A stretch of DNA of 44,470 nt from Martinezella lusitana (GCF_010668395.1 NZ_WUEY01000036.1:1-44470), one strand, 5' to 3'; shown: positions 8,960 to 18,508, counted from the first letter of the stretch. Translations and numbers: made by a program. Notes: generated by a model not told the origin, from the sequence alone.

Positions 8960-9255
8960 TCTTCACAAGCCGTATCCGCCCCTTTGCCGCCCCCGCGCTC
9001 ATGGCCGCGGCCATTGTCGTCTGCATGGTCGAACCGGCCTTTGCGCAGTCCGCCGGCATCGAAACCGTGCTGCAAAACATCGTGACGATGCTCACGGGCA
9101 ACATCGCTAAACTGCTGGCGGTGATCGCGATCATCATCATCTGCATCGCCTGGATGTTCGGCTACATGGATCTGCGCCGGGCCGGTTTCTGGATCATCGG
9201 TATCGGCGGCATTTTCGGCGCCACCGAACTGGTCAACACCATCGTCGGCGGCTGA
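8956..9255 (+). CDS. virB2: VirB2-like major pilin
   Basis: A 99-residue propilin. It has a long signal peptide (cleavage near PAFAQSAG) followed by two hydrophobic helices (AKLLAVIAIIIICIAWMFGY and AGFWIIGIGGIFGATELV) joined by a short polar loop (MDLRRA), the classic VirB2/TrbC arrangement. It is the subunit of the transfer pilus. The start overlaps the virB1 stop (ATGA). Size, topology and its place between virB1 and virB3 all agree. Confidence 0.92.
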   Translation: MIFTSRIRPFAAPALMAAAIVVCMVEPAFAQSAGIETVLQNIVTMLTGNIAKLLAVIAIIIICIAWMFGYMDLRRAGFWIIGIGGIFGATELVNTIVGG

Positions 9256-9260
9256 CGTCG

Positions 9261-9599
9261 ATGGTAAGCGCTCCTACCCTCGAAGAAGACACGTTGTTCC
9301 TGGCCTGCACGCGCCCGGCAATGATTGCCGGCGTGACCATGGAAGCGATGGGCATCAACATCATGCTGACGACCATCCTCTATATCACCGCCGGGTCGAT
9401 CGCCTACTTGGCTGTCGGTGTGGTCTTCCATCTCGTGTTCCGGGCGCTCGTCAAGCATGACCACAACATGTTCCGCATCCTGATCGCCTGGGTCGAGACC
9501 CGCGGCCGCTCGCGTAACGCCTCCTATTGGGGTGGCGCAACACTCTCGCCGCTGACGCTTGTCCGGCGCTACGACGAAAGGGATCTGAGCCTTGCCTAG
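9261..9599 (+). CDS. virB3: VirB3-like inner-membrane protein
   Basis: A 112-residue VirB3/TrbD-type protein. The opening DTLFLACTRPAMIAGVTMEAM is the family signature, followed by two hydrophobic segments (NIMLTTILYITAGSIAYL and VGVVFHLVFRALV) and a polar tail. VirB3 works in the inner membrane with the VirB4 ATPase. It overlaps virB4 by eight bases. Confidence 0.92.
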   Translation: MVSAPTLEEDTLFLACTRPAMIAGVTMEAMGINIMLTTILYITAGSIAYLAVGVVFHLVFRALVKHDHNMFRILIAWVETRGRSRNASYWGGATLSPLTLVRRYDERDLSLA

Positions 9600-11958
9600 C
9601 ATAGCGAAACTGCAGTCCCGCGAGCTCGGGCCGGAGACCTTCATCCCTTATGTTCGCCATGTCGACGAGACGATCATCGTCCTCGATTCCCGCGCGTTGA
9701 TGACCGTGCTCGTGCTCGAAGGCGTCTCCTTTGAAACCGCCGACATTCTGGATCTCAACGGCCTGCACCGCAGCCTGAACACGCTCTACCGCAATATCGC
9801 CGATGAGCGATTGGCGCTGTGGACGCATGTCATCCGCCGACGTGACAACGACTATCCCGAGGGACACTTCGCCAATCGCTTTTCCGACGGTCTCAATGCC
9901 AGATATCGTGAGCGGATGGTGCGTGAAGACCTGTTTCGCAACGACCTTTATATCACCCTCGTCTGGTATCCGAGCCGTGACCCCACTGACAGAGCTGCCA
10001 ATCTTCTCTCTCGCCTTCGCAAAGCCCGCCGGTCCGGCGCCGAGCTGGACGAGACCGCGCTCAAGCACCTGCGTGACAAGGTTCTCGATGTCACCGCCGG
10101 GCTGAAGCGCTTTTCTCCCCGCACCCTGTCGCTTTGCGACCATGACGGCATCCTGTTCTGCGAGCCGAGCGAGTTTCTCCACCAGCTCGTCGGTGGGCGA
10201 CGCGAGCCTTTGCCCCTGACGGAGGGACGAATCTCTTCGGCGATCTACTCGGACCGGGTGATCTTCGGTCGCGAGACGGTCGAAATCCGCCATGCGGCAG
10301 ACACCCGCTATGCCGGCATGTTCGGTTTCAAGGAATATCCGGCAACCACGCGCAGCGGCATGCTCGACGGCATCCTGACCGCACCCTTCGAGCTCATTCT
10401 GACGCAGTCCTTTGCCTTCACCTCGAAGGCGGATGCCCGCACGATCATGGGCCGCAAGCAAAACCAGATGGTAAGTGCCGGCGACAAGGCGGCCTCGCAG
10501 ATCGATGAGCTTGGTGAGGCGATGGACGATCTCGAATCCAACCGCTTCGTCGTAGGTGAGCATCATCTTGGCCTCACGGTCTTTGCGCCGTCGGTCAAGG
10601 ACCTGACCGACCATATGGCAAAGGCACGCGCCCATCTCACCAGCGGAGGCGCTGTCGTCGCTCGCGAGGATCTCGGGCTCGAGGCCGCCTGGTGGGCGCA
10701 ACTGCCGGGCAACTTGCGCTATCGGGCGCGCTCGGGAGCGATCACGTCGCGCAATTTCGCAGCGCTCTCGCCCTATCATTCCTATCCGACCGGCCAGAAA
10801 GACGGCAATGAATGGGGACCGGCTGTCGCCATGCTGAAGACGGCCTCCGGCTCGCCGTTCTATTTCAACTTCCATCACAGCGATCTCGGCAACACCTTTG
10901 TCTGTGGACCATCGGGTACGGGCAAGACGGTGCTCCTGAACTTCATGCTCTCCCAACTTGAGAAGCACGATCCCCATATGGTGTTCTTCGACAAGGACAG
11001 GGGGGCCGATCTGTTCGTTCGCGCCGCCGGCGGTACCTACCTGCCGCTCAGAAACGGCGTGCCGACCGGCTGCGCGCCATTGAAGGCGCTCGACCTGACG
11101 GCGGAGAACCGGATCTTCCTCACCCGCTGGATCGGCAAGCTGGTCGGAGCGGCGACACGGGATCTGACCGTCACCGAGCTGCGGGACATCGCCTCGGCCG
11201 TCGATGGTCTGGCGGACCTTCCCGTCGAGCGCCGCTCCATCGGCGCCCTGCGCACCTTCCTCAACAACACCGATCCCGAAGGTATCGCCTCGCGGCTCCG
11301 GCGGTGGGAGAGGGGAGGGCCGCTCGGCTGGGTCTTCGACAACGATCTGGACGATATCGGGATCGGCGCCAAATTCATCGGCTACGACATGACGGACTTC
11401 CTCGACAACGAGGAGATTCGCACGCCGTTGATGACCTACCTCTTTTACCGCATCGAGCAACTGATCGACGGACGCCGGATCATCATCGTCATCGACGAAT
11501 TCTGGAAGGCGCTGCAGGACGAAGGTTTCCGCGAGCTCGCCCAGAACAAGCTGAAGACGATCCGCAAACAAAACGGGCTCATGCTGTTTGCGACCCAGAG
11601 CCCACGCGACGCCATTGTCTCGCCGATCGCCCACACCATCATCGAGCAGTGCCCGACGCAAATCTTCCTGCCGAATCCGCGAGGAGACCGTGCTGACTAT
11701 GTCGATGGCTTCAAGCTGACCGAACGCGAATTCGAGCTGATCTCACGTGAGCTGTCGGTCGAAAGCCGGCGGTTCATCGTCAAGCAGGGCCACAACAGCG
11801 TCGTCGCAGAGTTGAACCTCAACGGCTTCGGCGACGAGCTCGCCATTTTGTCCGGTCGAACGGCGAATGTGGAGCTGGCAGACACCATTCGCGCTGAGAT
11901 TGGCGAGGGACGCGAGGACTGGTTTGCCGTGTTCCAGGAAAGAAGGAGGAAAGCATGA
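9592..11958 (+). CDS. virB4: VirB4-like T4SS ATPase
   Basis: The 788-residue energising ATPase of the channel and pilus. The N-terminal half is the CagE/TrbE/VirB domain. The C-terminal half carries Walker A CGPSGTGKTVLLN (about residue 440), VFFDKDRGADLF, and Walker B IIIVIDEFWKAL (about 631), then LMLFATQSPRDAI. The start is TTG at 9592 inside the end of virB3, in keeping with the overlapping operon. It overlaps virB5 by four bases. Length and motifs are complete. Confidence 0.95.
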   Translation: MPSIAKLQSRELGPETFIPYVRHVDETIIVLDSRALMTVLVLEGVSFETADILDLNGLHRSLNTLYRNIADERLALWTHVIRRRDNDYPEGHFANRFSDGLNARYRERMVREDLFRNDLYITLVWYPSRDPTDRAANLLSRLRKARRSGAELDETALKHLRDKVLDVTAGLKRFSPRTLSLCDHDGILFCEPSEFLHQLVGGRREPLPLTEGRISSAIYSDRVIFGRETVEIRHAADTRYAGMFGFKEYPATTRSGMLDGILTAPFELILTQSFAFTSKADARTIMGRKQNQMVSAGDKAASQIDELGEAMDDLESNRFVVGEHHLGLTVFAPSVKDLTDHMAKARAHLTSGGAVVAREDLGLEAAWWAQLPGNLRYRARSGAITSRNFAALSPYHSYPTGQKDGNEWGPAVAMLKTASGSPFYFNFHHSDLGNTFVCGPSGTGKTVLLNFMLSQLEKHDPHMVFFDKDRGADLFVRAAGGTYLPLRNGVPTGCAPLKALDLTAENRIFLTRWIGKLVGAATRDLTVTELRDIASAVDGLADLPVERRSIGALRTFLNNTDPEGIASRLRRWERGGPLGWVFDNDLDDIGIGAKFIGYDMTDFLDNEEIRTPLMTYLFYRIEQLIDGRRIIIVIDEFWKALQDEGFRELAQNKLKTIRKQNGLMLFATQSPRDAIVSPIAHTIIEQCPTQIFLPNPRGDRADYVDGFKLTEREFELISRELSVESRRFIVKQGHNSVVAELNLNGFGDELAILSGRTANVELADTIRAEIGEGREDWFAVFQERRRKA

Positions 11959-12656
11959 TCCGTACAGGCAGCATTCGGCTCTTTCTGGCATCGACCGCCT
12001 TCCTGGCATCGGTCAGTCTGACATTTGCCCAGGGCATTCCCGTTATCGACGAGTCAGCGATCGCCAAGCAGATCGAGAGCATCACCCAGCTCAAGTCGCA
12101 GCTCGATGCCCTGAACCAGCAGCTCCGGCAGGCCCAGCAGCTCTACGGTTCGCTGAACAAGATCACCAACATGGCCGACGTCGCCGGTTTGCTGAACGAT
12201 CCGTCGATCCGCAAGGCGCTTCCGCAGGACTTCAACGCCATTGAGGGTCTGTTCAGGGGCTCGGGCACCGGCGTCTTCGGCGACTCCGCTTCGAAATTCC
12301 TTCAGGACAATTCCACCTATCGCACCAGCGCGAACGATTTCTACGCGCAGGAGCTTTCGCGCATCCAGAACCAGAACGCCGGGCAGATGAGCCTCGGCCA
12401 GCAGATCTATGATGCCGCCACCAAGCGCATCGACGGCATCGACCAGCTCCGCCAGCAGATATCGAGTGCAGCGGATGCCAAGGATATCGCCGATCTGCAG
12501 GCCCGCCTGCAGGCTGAAACCGCCTTCCTGCAAACCGACGTTCTTCGTATGCAAGGCCTGCAGATGGTGCAGCAGGCCCAGGTGCAGGTCGATGACCAGC
12601 GCAAGGCCGAGGACTGGCGCCAGCGTATGGACACGATGGGAGCGGCGCTCAAATGA
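11955..12656 (+). CDS. virB5: VirB5-like minor pilin / pilus tip protein
   Basis: A 233-residue exported protein. It has a signal peptide (MIRTGSIRLFLASTAFLASVS, cleavage near TFAQG), then a long, Gln-rich helical mature region with coiled-coil character (IESITQLKSQLDALNQQLRQAQQLYGSLN). That is the VirB5/TrbJ pattern. VirB5 sits at the pilus tip and helps contact recipients. ATGA overlaps exist at both ends (virB4 and the lipoprotein gene). Confidence 0.9.
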   Translation: MIRTGSIRLFLASTAFLASVSLTFAQGIPVIDESAIAKQIESITQLKSQLDALNQQLRQAQQLYGSLNKITNMADVAGLLNDPSIRKALPQDFNAIEGLFRGSGTGVFGDSASKFLQDNSTYRTSANDFYAQELSRIQNQNAGQMSLGQQIYDAATKRIDGIDQLRQQISSAADAKDIADLQARLQAETAFLQTDVLRMQGLQMVQQAQVQVDDQRKAEDWRQRMDTMGAALK

Positions 12657-12886
12657 GGTGGCTCATTGCGGTCGCGGTCGTGTTTCTCCTCTCAGGCTGC
12701 TCCCCTGAGACGGAGAAAGTCTACACCGTCGATGAACTGGTCGCCGACGATGCGCTTCTGACGAAGATCATCGGGGAATGCCGCAACAATCCGGGCGAGC
12801 TTCACGATACCCCCAATTGCCGCAATGCCGAGGCCGACGACGGCAAGCTTCGTCTCGAGCGCATGCGCAAATCGTTCGGAGGTTGA
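12653..12886 (+). CDS. EexN-type entry exclusion lipoprotein
   Basis: A 77-residue lipoprotein: a short signal with lipobox LLSGC (Cys16), then VYTVDELVADDALLTKIIGECRNNPGEL and C-AEADDGKLR, the pattern of the EexN family found between virB5 and virB6 in VirB-type systems. It would sit in the membrane of plasmid-bearing cells and block redundant mating with donors of the same plasmid. The start overlaps the virB5 stop (ATGA). The family assignment rests on position and motif. Confidence 0.8.
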   Translation: MRWLIAVAVVFLLSGCSPETEKVYTVDELVADDALLTKIIGECRNNPGELHDTPNCRNAEADDGKLRLERMRKSFGG

Positions 12887-12889
12887 CCG

Positions 12890-13801
12890 ATGTATGAAGT
12901 GTTCAGCTTCGTCGACGGGCAGTTCAAGGCGCCTCTGGAAAATTTCATTTCCTCCGGCACCTCGAATATTGCCAATTGGATCAGCGGCCCGCTGACGGCC
13001 GCGTTGACCCTCTATGTCGTGCTCTATGGATATCTTGTGCTGCGCGGCTCGGTGCAAGAGCCGATCCTGGAATTCGCCTTTCGGGCGATGAAGCTCGCCA
13101 TCATCGTCATGCTGGTCAGGAGCGCCAGCGACTACCAGACCTACGTCACCAATATCTTCTTCGACACCTTGCCGCGTGAGATATCGCAGGCGCTGAACTC
13201 CGGGACCGCGCCGAGCGCCTCCACCTTCGACAGCCTGCTGGACAAGGGTCAGAAGTGCGCCTACGAGATTTGGTCTCGTGCCTCCTGGCCAGTCGATATC
13301 GTCACCGGCGTCGGCGGTATGCTGGTGATCGGCGCAAGCTTCCTCGTCGCCGCAATCGGCTACATCGTCTCGCTCTATGCGCGGCTGGCGCTTGCCATCA
13401 TCCTGGCGATCGGGCCGATCTTTATCGCGCTCGCGATGTTCCAGCCGACCCGGAGGTTCACCGAATCCTGGATCGGTCAGCTTGTAAACTTCGTCATCCT
13501 GCAGGTGCTCGTCGTCGCCATCGGCTCGCTGCTGATAACCTGCATCGACACGACGTTCACCGCAATCGAGGGCTACAGCGATGTCCTGATGCGCCCGATC
13601 GCACTTTGCGCCATCTGCATCGCCGCCCTCTACGTCTTCTATCAGCTGCCCGGTATCGCCTCGGCCCTCGCCGCCGGGGGCGCGTCGCTGACCTATGGCT
13701 ATGGCGCCGCGCGCGACGCACACGAAAGCACGCTCGCCTGGGCCGCCTCTCACACGGCGAGGGCGTCGGCCGCGGAACGCGTGCCGCCGGCCGCCGGCTG
13801 A
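12890..13801 (+). CDS. virB6: VirB6-like polytopic membrane protein
   Basis: A 303-residue inner-membrane protein of the VirB6/TrbL family. The N-terminal region is periplasmic, and about five or six hydrophobic segments follow (LTLYVVLYGYLVLRG, LAIIVMLVRSA, MLVIGASFLVAAIGYIVSLY, LALAIILAIGPIFIALAMF, FVILQVLVVAIGSLLI, ALCAICIAALYVFYQLP). VirB6 lines the DNA path through the inner membrane. It starts three bases after the lipoprotein stop. The C-terminus is Ala/Arg-rich. Confidence 0.9.
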   Translation: MYEVFSFVDGQFKAPLENFISSGTSNIANWISGPLTAALTLYVVLYGYLVLRGSVQEPILEFAFRAMKLAIIVMLVRSASDYQTYVTNIFFDTLPREISQALNSGTAPSASTFDSLLDKGQKCAYEIWSRASWPVDIVTGVGGMLVIGASFLVAAIGYIVSLYARLALAIILAIGPIFIALAMFQPTRRFTESWIGQLVNFVILQVLVVAIGSLLITCIDTTFTAIEGYSDVLMRPIALCAICIAALYVFYQLPGIASALAAGGASLTYGYGAARDAHESTLAWAASHTARASAAERVPPAAG

Positions 13802-13860
13802 CACCGAACCGGGCGGAATAACAGCCTCGATATCAATGAAATTGGACAGGTTATTTTTAG

Positions 13861-14145
13861 ATGCCCCGTATGCTTTTGTCGCTTCTGCTGACCGCGAGCC
13901 TCGCAGGCTGCGGTTCGATCTCCCATCCGCTCCCCAAATGTGACGGCTATTCCCGCCGGCCGCTCAACCGCTCCATGTGGCAATGGGAGGGCGACGGAAA
14001 GACCGACCAGTCCGCCACCGGAGCTATCCCCACGGACCCGGCGAGCCATGCCGCTTCCTTTGCGGAGGAGCCCGCCTCGGTGACGCCGGCAGCCTTCGCG
14101 CATTTCGACGTCGCCGGCTCCTATCGTCCCTGCGAGGTCAAATGA
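13861..14145 (+). CDS. virB7: VirB7-like outer-membrane lipoprotein
   Basis: A 94-residue lipoprotein with a signal sequence and lipobox SLAGC (Cys17), placed exactly where virB7 belongs. Two further cysteines follow, one of them in PKCDGY; VirB7 usually cross-links VirB9 through such a residue. It is longer than the classic 55-residue VirB7, with an added disordered Ala/Pro-rich tail. A 59-base gap separates it from virB6 and no strong ribosome site is seen, so the start is less certain than for its neighbours. Confidence 0.75.
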   Translation: MPRMLLSLLLTASLAGCGSISHPLPKCDGYSRRPLNRSMWQWEGDGKTDQSATGAIPTDPASHAASFAEEPASVTPAAFAHFDVAGSYRPCEVK

Positions 14146-14146
14146 C

Positions 14147-14818
14147 ATGGTGAGCACCGACAGTCTGAAGAGCTATTTCGAGAAGGCCCGCCGGTTCGAT
14201 CAGGATCGGCTGATCCAGGTCGAGCGCTCTGCCCGCATCGCCTGGTTCGTCGCGATTTCCGCCAGCGTCATTGCGGTCGTCTCCGTCTTCGCCATCGCCG
14301 GCCTGACGCCTTTGAAGACGGTGGAGCCGTTCGTCGTGCGGGTCGACAATTCGACCGGCATCGTCGATGTGGTCTCCGCGCTCACCTCGACCGCCGGCAC
14401 CTATGACGAGGCGGTGACGAAGTATTTCGCAGCCAAATATGTCCGCGCCCGCGAAGGATATGTGTCGAGCGAGGCCGAGGATAATTTCCGCACGGTGGCG
14501 CTCCTGTCGACTCAGCCCGAGCAGACCCACTTCGCGACGGTCTACCGTGGCAGCAACCCGGAATCGCCGCAGAATATTTATGGCCGGAGCGCGACCTCGC
14601 GGATCAACATCGTTTCGATCTCGCTCATAAACGCCAATGTGGCCTCCGTCCGATATATGCAAACCGTCACCCGCGGCGAGGATGTCCGCATCACCCATTG
14701 GGTGGCGACGCTCACCTTCTCCTATGCCAACGCTCCGATGTCTTCCACCGACCGGCTGGTCAACCCTCTGGGTTTCGTCGTCAGCGATTATCGCGCCGAT
14801 CCGGAGGCCATCAATTGA
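14147..14818 (+). CDS. virB8: VirB8-like bitopic channel protein
   Basis: A 223-residue inner-membrane protein: a short cytoplasmic N-terminus, one membrane helix (AWFVAISASVIAVVSVFAIAG, about residues 31-50), then a periplasmic NTF2-like domain (PFVVRVDNSTGIVDVV, FRTVALLSTQPEQ, RYMQTVTRGEDVRITHWVATL, NPLGFVVSDYRADPEA). VirB8 nucleates channel assembly. It starts one base after the virB7 stop and ends overlapping virB9. Confidence 0.93.
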   Translation: MVSTDSLKSYFEKARRFDQDRLIQVERSARIAWFVAISASVIAVVSVFAIAGLTPLKTVEPFVVRVDNSTGIVDVVSALTSTAGTYDEAVTKYFAAKYVRAREGYVSSEAEDNFRTVALLSTQPEQTHFATVYRGSNPESPQNIYGRSATSRINIVSISLINANVASVRYMQTVTRGEDVRITHWVATLTFSYANAPMSSTDRLVNPLGFVVSDYRADPEAIN

Positions 14819-15672
14819 GACTGCATTTTGTCATACCGTTCGCTCTCGCCGCAGGGCTGTCGTCGTCTGCCTTCGCTCTCGACATCCCGCGCGGGGCGTC
14901 CCAGGACAGCCGCATCCGCTTCGTCGACTATCAGCCCTACAACATCACGAAGATCGTCGGCACCTTGCGATCGTCGGTGCAGATCGAGTTCGCTCCGGAT
15001 GAGGAAATCGCCCATGTGGCGCTGGGCAACAGCGTCGCATGGGAAGTGGCGCCGGCCGGCAACATCCTGTTTCTGAAACCTCGGGAAAACCAGCCGGTGA
15101 CGAATATCTCGGTCGTCACCACAAGACGGGACGGCTCGACCCGCAGCTACCAGATGGAGCTGACCGTCCGCGATGGCACCGTCGAGGCCGGGCAGAACAC
15201 CTATTTCTATGTAAAGTACCGCTATCCGGCGGATGACGCAGAGCGCCGAAAGCTGGAGGCTGCCGCTCGTGCTCAGGCCGCCCAGGCCGGCGACGCCGAT
15301 CGCGTCCTGTCCCTGCACGAAGCCTATGGGCCGCGCAACTGGCGTTACTCGGCGCAAGGCGCGCAGGCGCTCGAGCCGCAGGCCGTCTACGACAACGGCA
15401 AGGTCACTACCTTCGCTTTCGTCGGAAATCAGGAAATGCCGGCGATCTATATGGAAAACTCCGACGGCACCGAAAGCCTGGTCCCGAAGTCCGTGGACGG
15501 CAATCTCGTGCTGGTCCACGCCATTAGTCGCAAGTTCATTCTGCGCCGGGGTGGCGATGTCCTTTGCGTCTTCAACGAGGCCTACGACCGCGTCGGCATC
15601 AATCCCGAAACGAATACGACGTCACCGTCGGTCGAGCGCGTCGTCAAGACCCAGCCCGGCGCAGCGCAATAG
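14815..15672 (+). CDS. virB9: VirB9-like outer-membrane core protein
   Basis: A 285-residue periplasmic/outer-membrane core component. It has a signal peptide (LRLHFVIPFALAAGLSSSAFA), then the VirB9/CagX pattern: DSRIRFVDYQPYNITKIVG, VTNISVVTTRRDGSTRSYQ, NTYFYVKYRYP and the C-terminal GNLVLVHAISRKFILRRG, which binds VirB7 and VirB10. The start is TTG at 14815, overlapping the virB8 stop. The in-frame ATG far upstream lies inside virB8 and is not used. Confidence 0.93.
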   Translation: MRLHFVIPFALAAGLSSSAFALDIPRGASQDSRIRFVDYQPYNITKIVGTLRSSVQIEFAPDEEIAHVALGNSVAWEVAPAGNILFLKPRENQPVTNISVVTTRRDGSTRSYQMELTVRDGTVEAGQNTYFYVKYRYPADDAERRKLEAAARAQAAQAGDADRVLSLHEAYGPRNWRYSAQGAQALEPQAVYDNGKVTTFAFVGNQEMPAIYMENSDGTESLVPKSVDGNLVLVHAISRKFILRRGGDVLCVFNEAYDRVGINPETNTTSPSVERVVKTQPGAAQ

Positions 15673-15680
15673 GAGGTGTC

Positions 15681-16853
15681 ATGGCCGACGAAGAGATCAC
15701 CCAGATTCCCGGCGAGCGCGCCGAGACGTCGACCGGCCGCCGGCTCGACAACAATCCGATCCTCAAGCGTGGTGCGGTTGCCGTGGCGATCGTCGCCTTT
15801 GTTGCCTTTGCCCTCTGGTCGATGCGCGGAAACAACAAGCCGTCGGACGCGCAGCCGGAGCGGGTCGTCATCCGTCAGACGTCGGATTTCGAGCCGGCCA
15901 AGGAGCCGGTCCAGCCGGTGACGGCGCCAACCGAGGTCGAGCTTCCGACACCCGTCGTCACCGAGCAGACGCCCACTGACAACGACAAACTGCTCGACGC
16001 CGCGCGTCGCGCTCCTGTCATGGCGTATGGCGCCGAGAAAACGCCGACCGCCAGGCGACAGCAAAATGATGCCAATACCGACCCCAACTCTAACTATGTT
16101 CCGCTCGGAAACACGCCTGGCAGCTTCACGGGGCAGGGCGAGAACGAAGACCAGCGCTTCAATCGCATGCTGACGCCGACACAATTGCAGGGATCGCGCG
16201 CCGGCACGCTCGGTAACCGCGATTTTATTGTCGCGATGGGGACCTCGATTCCGTGCGTCCTGGAGACGGCGCTTTCCTCCGATCAGCCCGGGTTCACGAG
16301 CTGCGTCATCAACCGCGATGTCCTGTCGGACAACGGCAGGGTCGTGTTGATGGAGAAGGGAACGCAGGTCGTCGGCGAATATCGCGGCGGCCTTCGCCGC
16401 GGGCAGAAACGGCTCTTCGTCCTCTGGAACCGGGCAAAGACACCCACAGGCGTGATCATCACCCTGGCGTCGCCGGCAACCGATGCTCTTGGCCGGGCCG
16501 GTGTCGATGGCTACATCGACATCCACTGGTGGGAGCGGTTCGGCAGCGCCATCCTGTTGTCGATCGTCGGCGATGCCAGCTCCTATGCCAGCAGCCAGCT
16601 ACAGGATAGTAATGGCGAAGCCCAGAACACGACCAGCGCCGGACAGCAGGCCGCTGCCATCGCTGTCGAACAGTCGATCAATATTCCCCCGACGCTCGAA
16701 AAGCATCAAGGCGAGCTCGTTTCCATCTTCGTGGCGCGCGATCTCGATTTTTCCAGTGTCTACCGTCTTCGTGTCACCGAGCCCCGGAACCGCATCTACG
16801 ACCGCGCCGTGCTCGGCGACTTCAGCCCGGCCTCGACGTTGGTCACGAAGTAG
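15681..16853 (+). CDS. virB10: VirB10-like channel scaffold protein
   Basis: A 390-residue protein that spans both membranes. It has a short cytoplasmic N-terminus, a membrane helix (AVAVAIVAFVAFALWSM), a Pro/Glu/Val-rich periplasmic linker, and the C-terminal VirB10/TrbI beta-barrel domain (GTSIPCVLETALSSDQPGFTSC, VLMEKGTQVVGEYRGG, RLFVLWNRAKTPTG, WWERFGSAILLSI). ATG 15681 has AGGAGGTG directly before it. VirB10 senses ATP use and gates the outer pore. Confidence 0.94.
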   Translation: MADEEITQIPGERAETSTGRRLDNNPILKRGAVAVAIVAFVAFALWSMRGNNKPSDAQPERVVIRQTSDFEPAKEPVQPVTAPTEVELPTPVVTEQTPTDNDKLLDAARRAPVMAYGAEKTPTARRQQNDANTDPNSNYVPLGNTPGSFTGQGENEDQRFNRMLTPTQLQGSRAGTLGNRDFIVAMGTSIPCVLETALSSDQPGFTSCVINRDVLSDNGRVVLMEKGTQVVGEYRGGLRRGQKRLFVLWNRAKTPTGVIITLASPATDALGRAGVDGYIDIHWWERFGSAILLSIVGDASSYASSQLQDSNGEAQNTTSAGQQAAAIAVEQSINIPPTLEKHQGELVSIFVARDLDFSSVYRLRVTEPRNRIYDRAVLGDFSPASTLVTK

Positions 16854-16861
16854 GGGATGCG

Positions 16862-17869
16862 ATGATCGAAGCAGCAGACTCCGGGGTGGTGCGCGAATTG
16901 CTGCTACCATTTTCACGGTTCCTTCGTGACAAGGCGCTGTACGAGGTTATCGTCAACAAGCCTGGAAAAGTCGTCACCGAGGGGACCGACGGATGGCAGA
17001 CACACGACATGCCAGACCTATCCTACGACAGGTTGATGCGCCTCGCGCGGGCCATCGCAAGTTTCTCCAGCCAGTCTATCGATGAAACCCACCCGATCCT
17101 GTCGGCGACCTTGCCGGACGACGAACGCATCCAGGTCGTCATCCCGCCGGCAACGGCAAAGGGAACGGTGAGCATCACCATCCGCAAGCCCTCGTCCGTC
17201 TCTCTCAGTCTCGACGATCTCGATCATGGCGGATTGTTTGCCGATGTCGTGCGAACCGAAGAGGCCGGCGGCCAATCCGATCAAACGTTGTTGGAACTCT
17301 ACCGGACCGGTGCCTACAAGCAGTTCCTTCGGGAAGCGGTGCTGGCGCGGAAAAACATCATCATTTCCGGTGCGACCGGATCGGGCAAAACGACGTTATC
17401 GAAAGCGCTGATCCGGCATATTCCGGAGAGTGAACGGATCATCTCCATCGAGGATACGCCGGAGCTAGTCATCCCGCAGCCGAACCACGTCCGGCTCTTC
17501 TATTCGAAGGGCGGGCAGGGGACGGCCAGGATTGGTGCCAAGGACCTGCTCGAATCCTGCTTGCGCATGCGGCCGGATCGGATCCTGTTGCAGGAGCTTC
17601 GCGATGGGACGGCCTTTTATTACATCCGCAATGTAAACTCCGGGCATCAGGGATCGATCACGACGGTCCACGCCGACTCTGCTCGCCTGGCCTTCGAGCA
17701 GCTGACATTGCTGGTAAAGGAATCGGAAGGCGGCGGAGACCTCGAGCGGCATGACATTCGCGAGATGCTGACGATTGCAATCGACGTCATTGTCCAATGT
17801 AAACGCGTCGACGGGCGGTTTCGGGTGACCGAGATTTACTATCGGGATGCTTACGAGGTGGAAAAATAG
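16862..17869 (+). CDS. virB11: VirB11-like traffic ATPase
   Basis: A 335-residue hexameric ATPase on the cytoplasmic face. It has Walker A GATGSGKTTLSK (about residue 170), the Asp box ERIISIEDTPELVIP, Walker B region MRPDRILLQELRDG, and the His box NSGHQGSITTVHADS. It is the last gene of the transfer operon. No virD4-type coupling gene follows. The 200 bases after the stop contain no gene I can support and no clear terminator. Confidence 0.95.
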   Translation: MIEAADSGVVRELLLPFSRFLRDKALYEVIVNKPGKVVTEGTDGWQTHDMPDLSYDRLMRLARAIASFSSQSIDETHPILSATLPDDERIQVVIPPATAKGTVSITIRKPSSVSLSLDDLDHGGLFADVVRTEEAGGQSDQTLLELYRTGAYKQFLREAVLARKNIIISGATGSGKTTLSKALIRHIPESERIISIEDTPELVIPQPNHVRLFYSKGGQGTARIGAKDLLESCLRMRPDRILLQELRDGTAFYYIRNVNSGHQGSITTVHADSARLAFEQLTLLVKESEGGGDLERHDIREMLTIAIDVIVQCKRVDGRFRVTEIYYRDAYEVEK

Positions 17870-18067
17870 CACGGGGTCTGATCGACGGTTGGTATGCGGC
17901 CACTGACCATACCGTTCCGACGGGTTAAGACATCGTTCGACTTTGATGCTGAGGAGTGAGGGGACTACAAGCGGCAAGCCGCTCGCGCCTTGACTGAAAG
18001 CCAATAGTCGATGATCGTAACTATGGTGGAAGCCGCAACTACGTACTAGCAGCGGCCGTACGGCACC

Positions 18068-18508
18068 CTATTGCGTATGTGCTGACCCAATACCTTCGGC
18101 AAGTGCAATATCGGCGATGTGCGCGAGTGTCGTCGAAGCGTATTTTGCCAGGAGCTGGGCCTCCGCAGCTACATGCGCCTCTTCGAGCACGGCGTTGGAG
18201 GCGCGTTCTACCGGACAGTTGGGATGATCCCGCGAGATGGGGGCTGTGATGATCGCGCCTTCGTTCAAGGCCTGCTGCACGTCCAGCACGGTGATCTGAT
18301 CGAGCGACCGCTTGAGTTTCCAACCTCCGCCGCGCCCTCCCTCGGACTCGACGATCCCATGATCGCGCAACGCTCCAAGTGTGCGGCGCACCACAACCGG
18401 ATTGGTATTGAGCATCTGTGCAATCCGCTCTGACGTTTCCCTGCCTCCGAGCAATCCCATATGCACCAGCACATGCAGCATCCTGGCAAGCCGGCCATCG
18501 GTTCTCAT
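18068..18508 (-). CDS. Rrf2-family transcriptional regulator
   Basis: A 146-residue winged-helix regulator. It opens RLARMLHVLVHMGLLGG, then SERIAQMLNTNPVVVRRTLGALRDHGIVESEGGRGGGWKL (helix-turn-helix and wing), typical of Rrf2/YwnA proteins. Only one cysteine is in the sensor region (HPNCPVERA), so an iron-sulfur cluster of the IscR kind is unlikely and thiol or ligand sensing is more plausible. It is divergent from the alpha/beta hydrolase gene with two inverted repeats between, so it probably controls both. Confidence 0.88.
   Translation of the reverse strand: MRTDGRLARMLHVLVHMGLLGGRETSERIAQMLNTNPVVVRRTLGALRDHGIVESEGGRGGGWKLKRSLDQITVLDVQQALNEGAIITAPISRDHPNCPVERASNAVLEEAHVAAEAQLLAKYASTTLAHIADIALAEGIGSAHTQ

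Noticed and set aside
9451..11661. 736-codon open frame antisense to virB4
   Set aside because: The virB4 frame has all family motifs; the antisense frame is Arg/Asp/Gly-rich, without folded-looking segments, as expected opposite a GC-rich gene.
12692..13804. 370-codon open frame antisense to virB6
   Set aside because: Low-complexity charged sequence opposite a clear polytopic membrane protein; a coding shadow.
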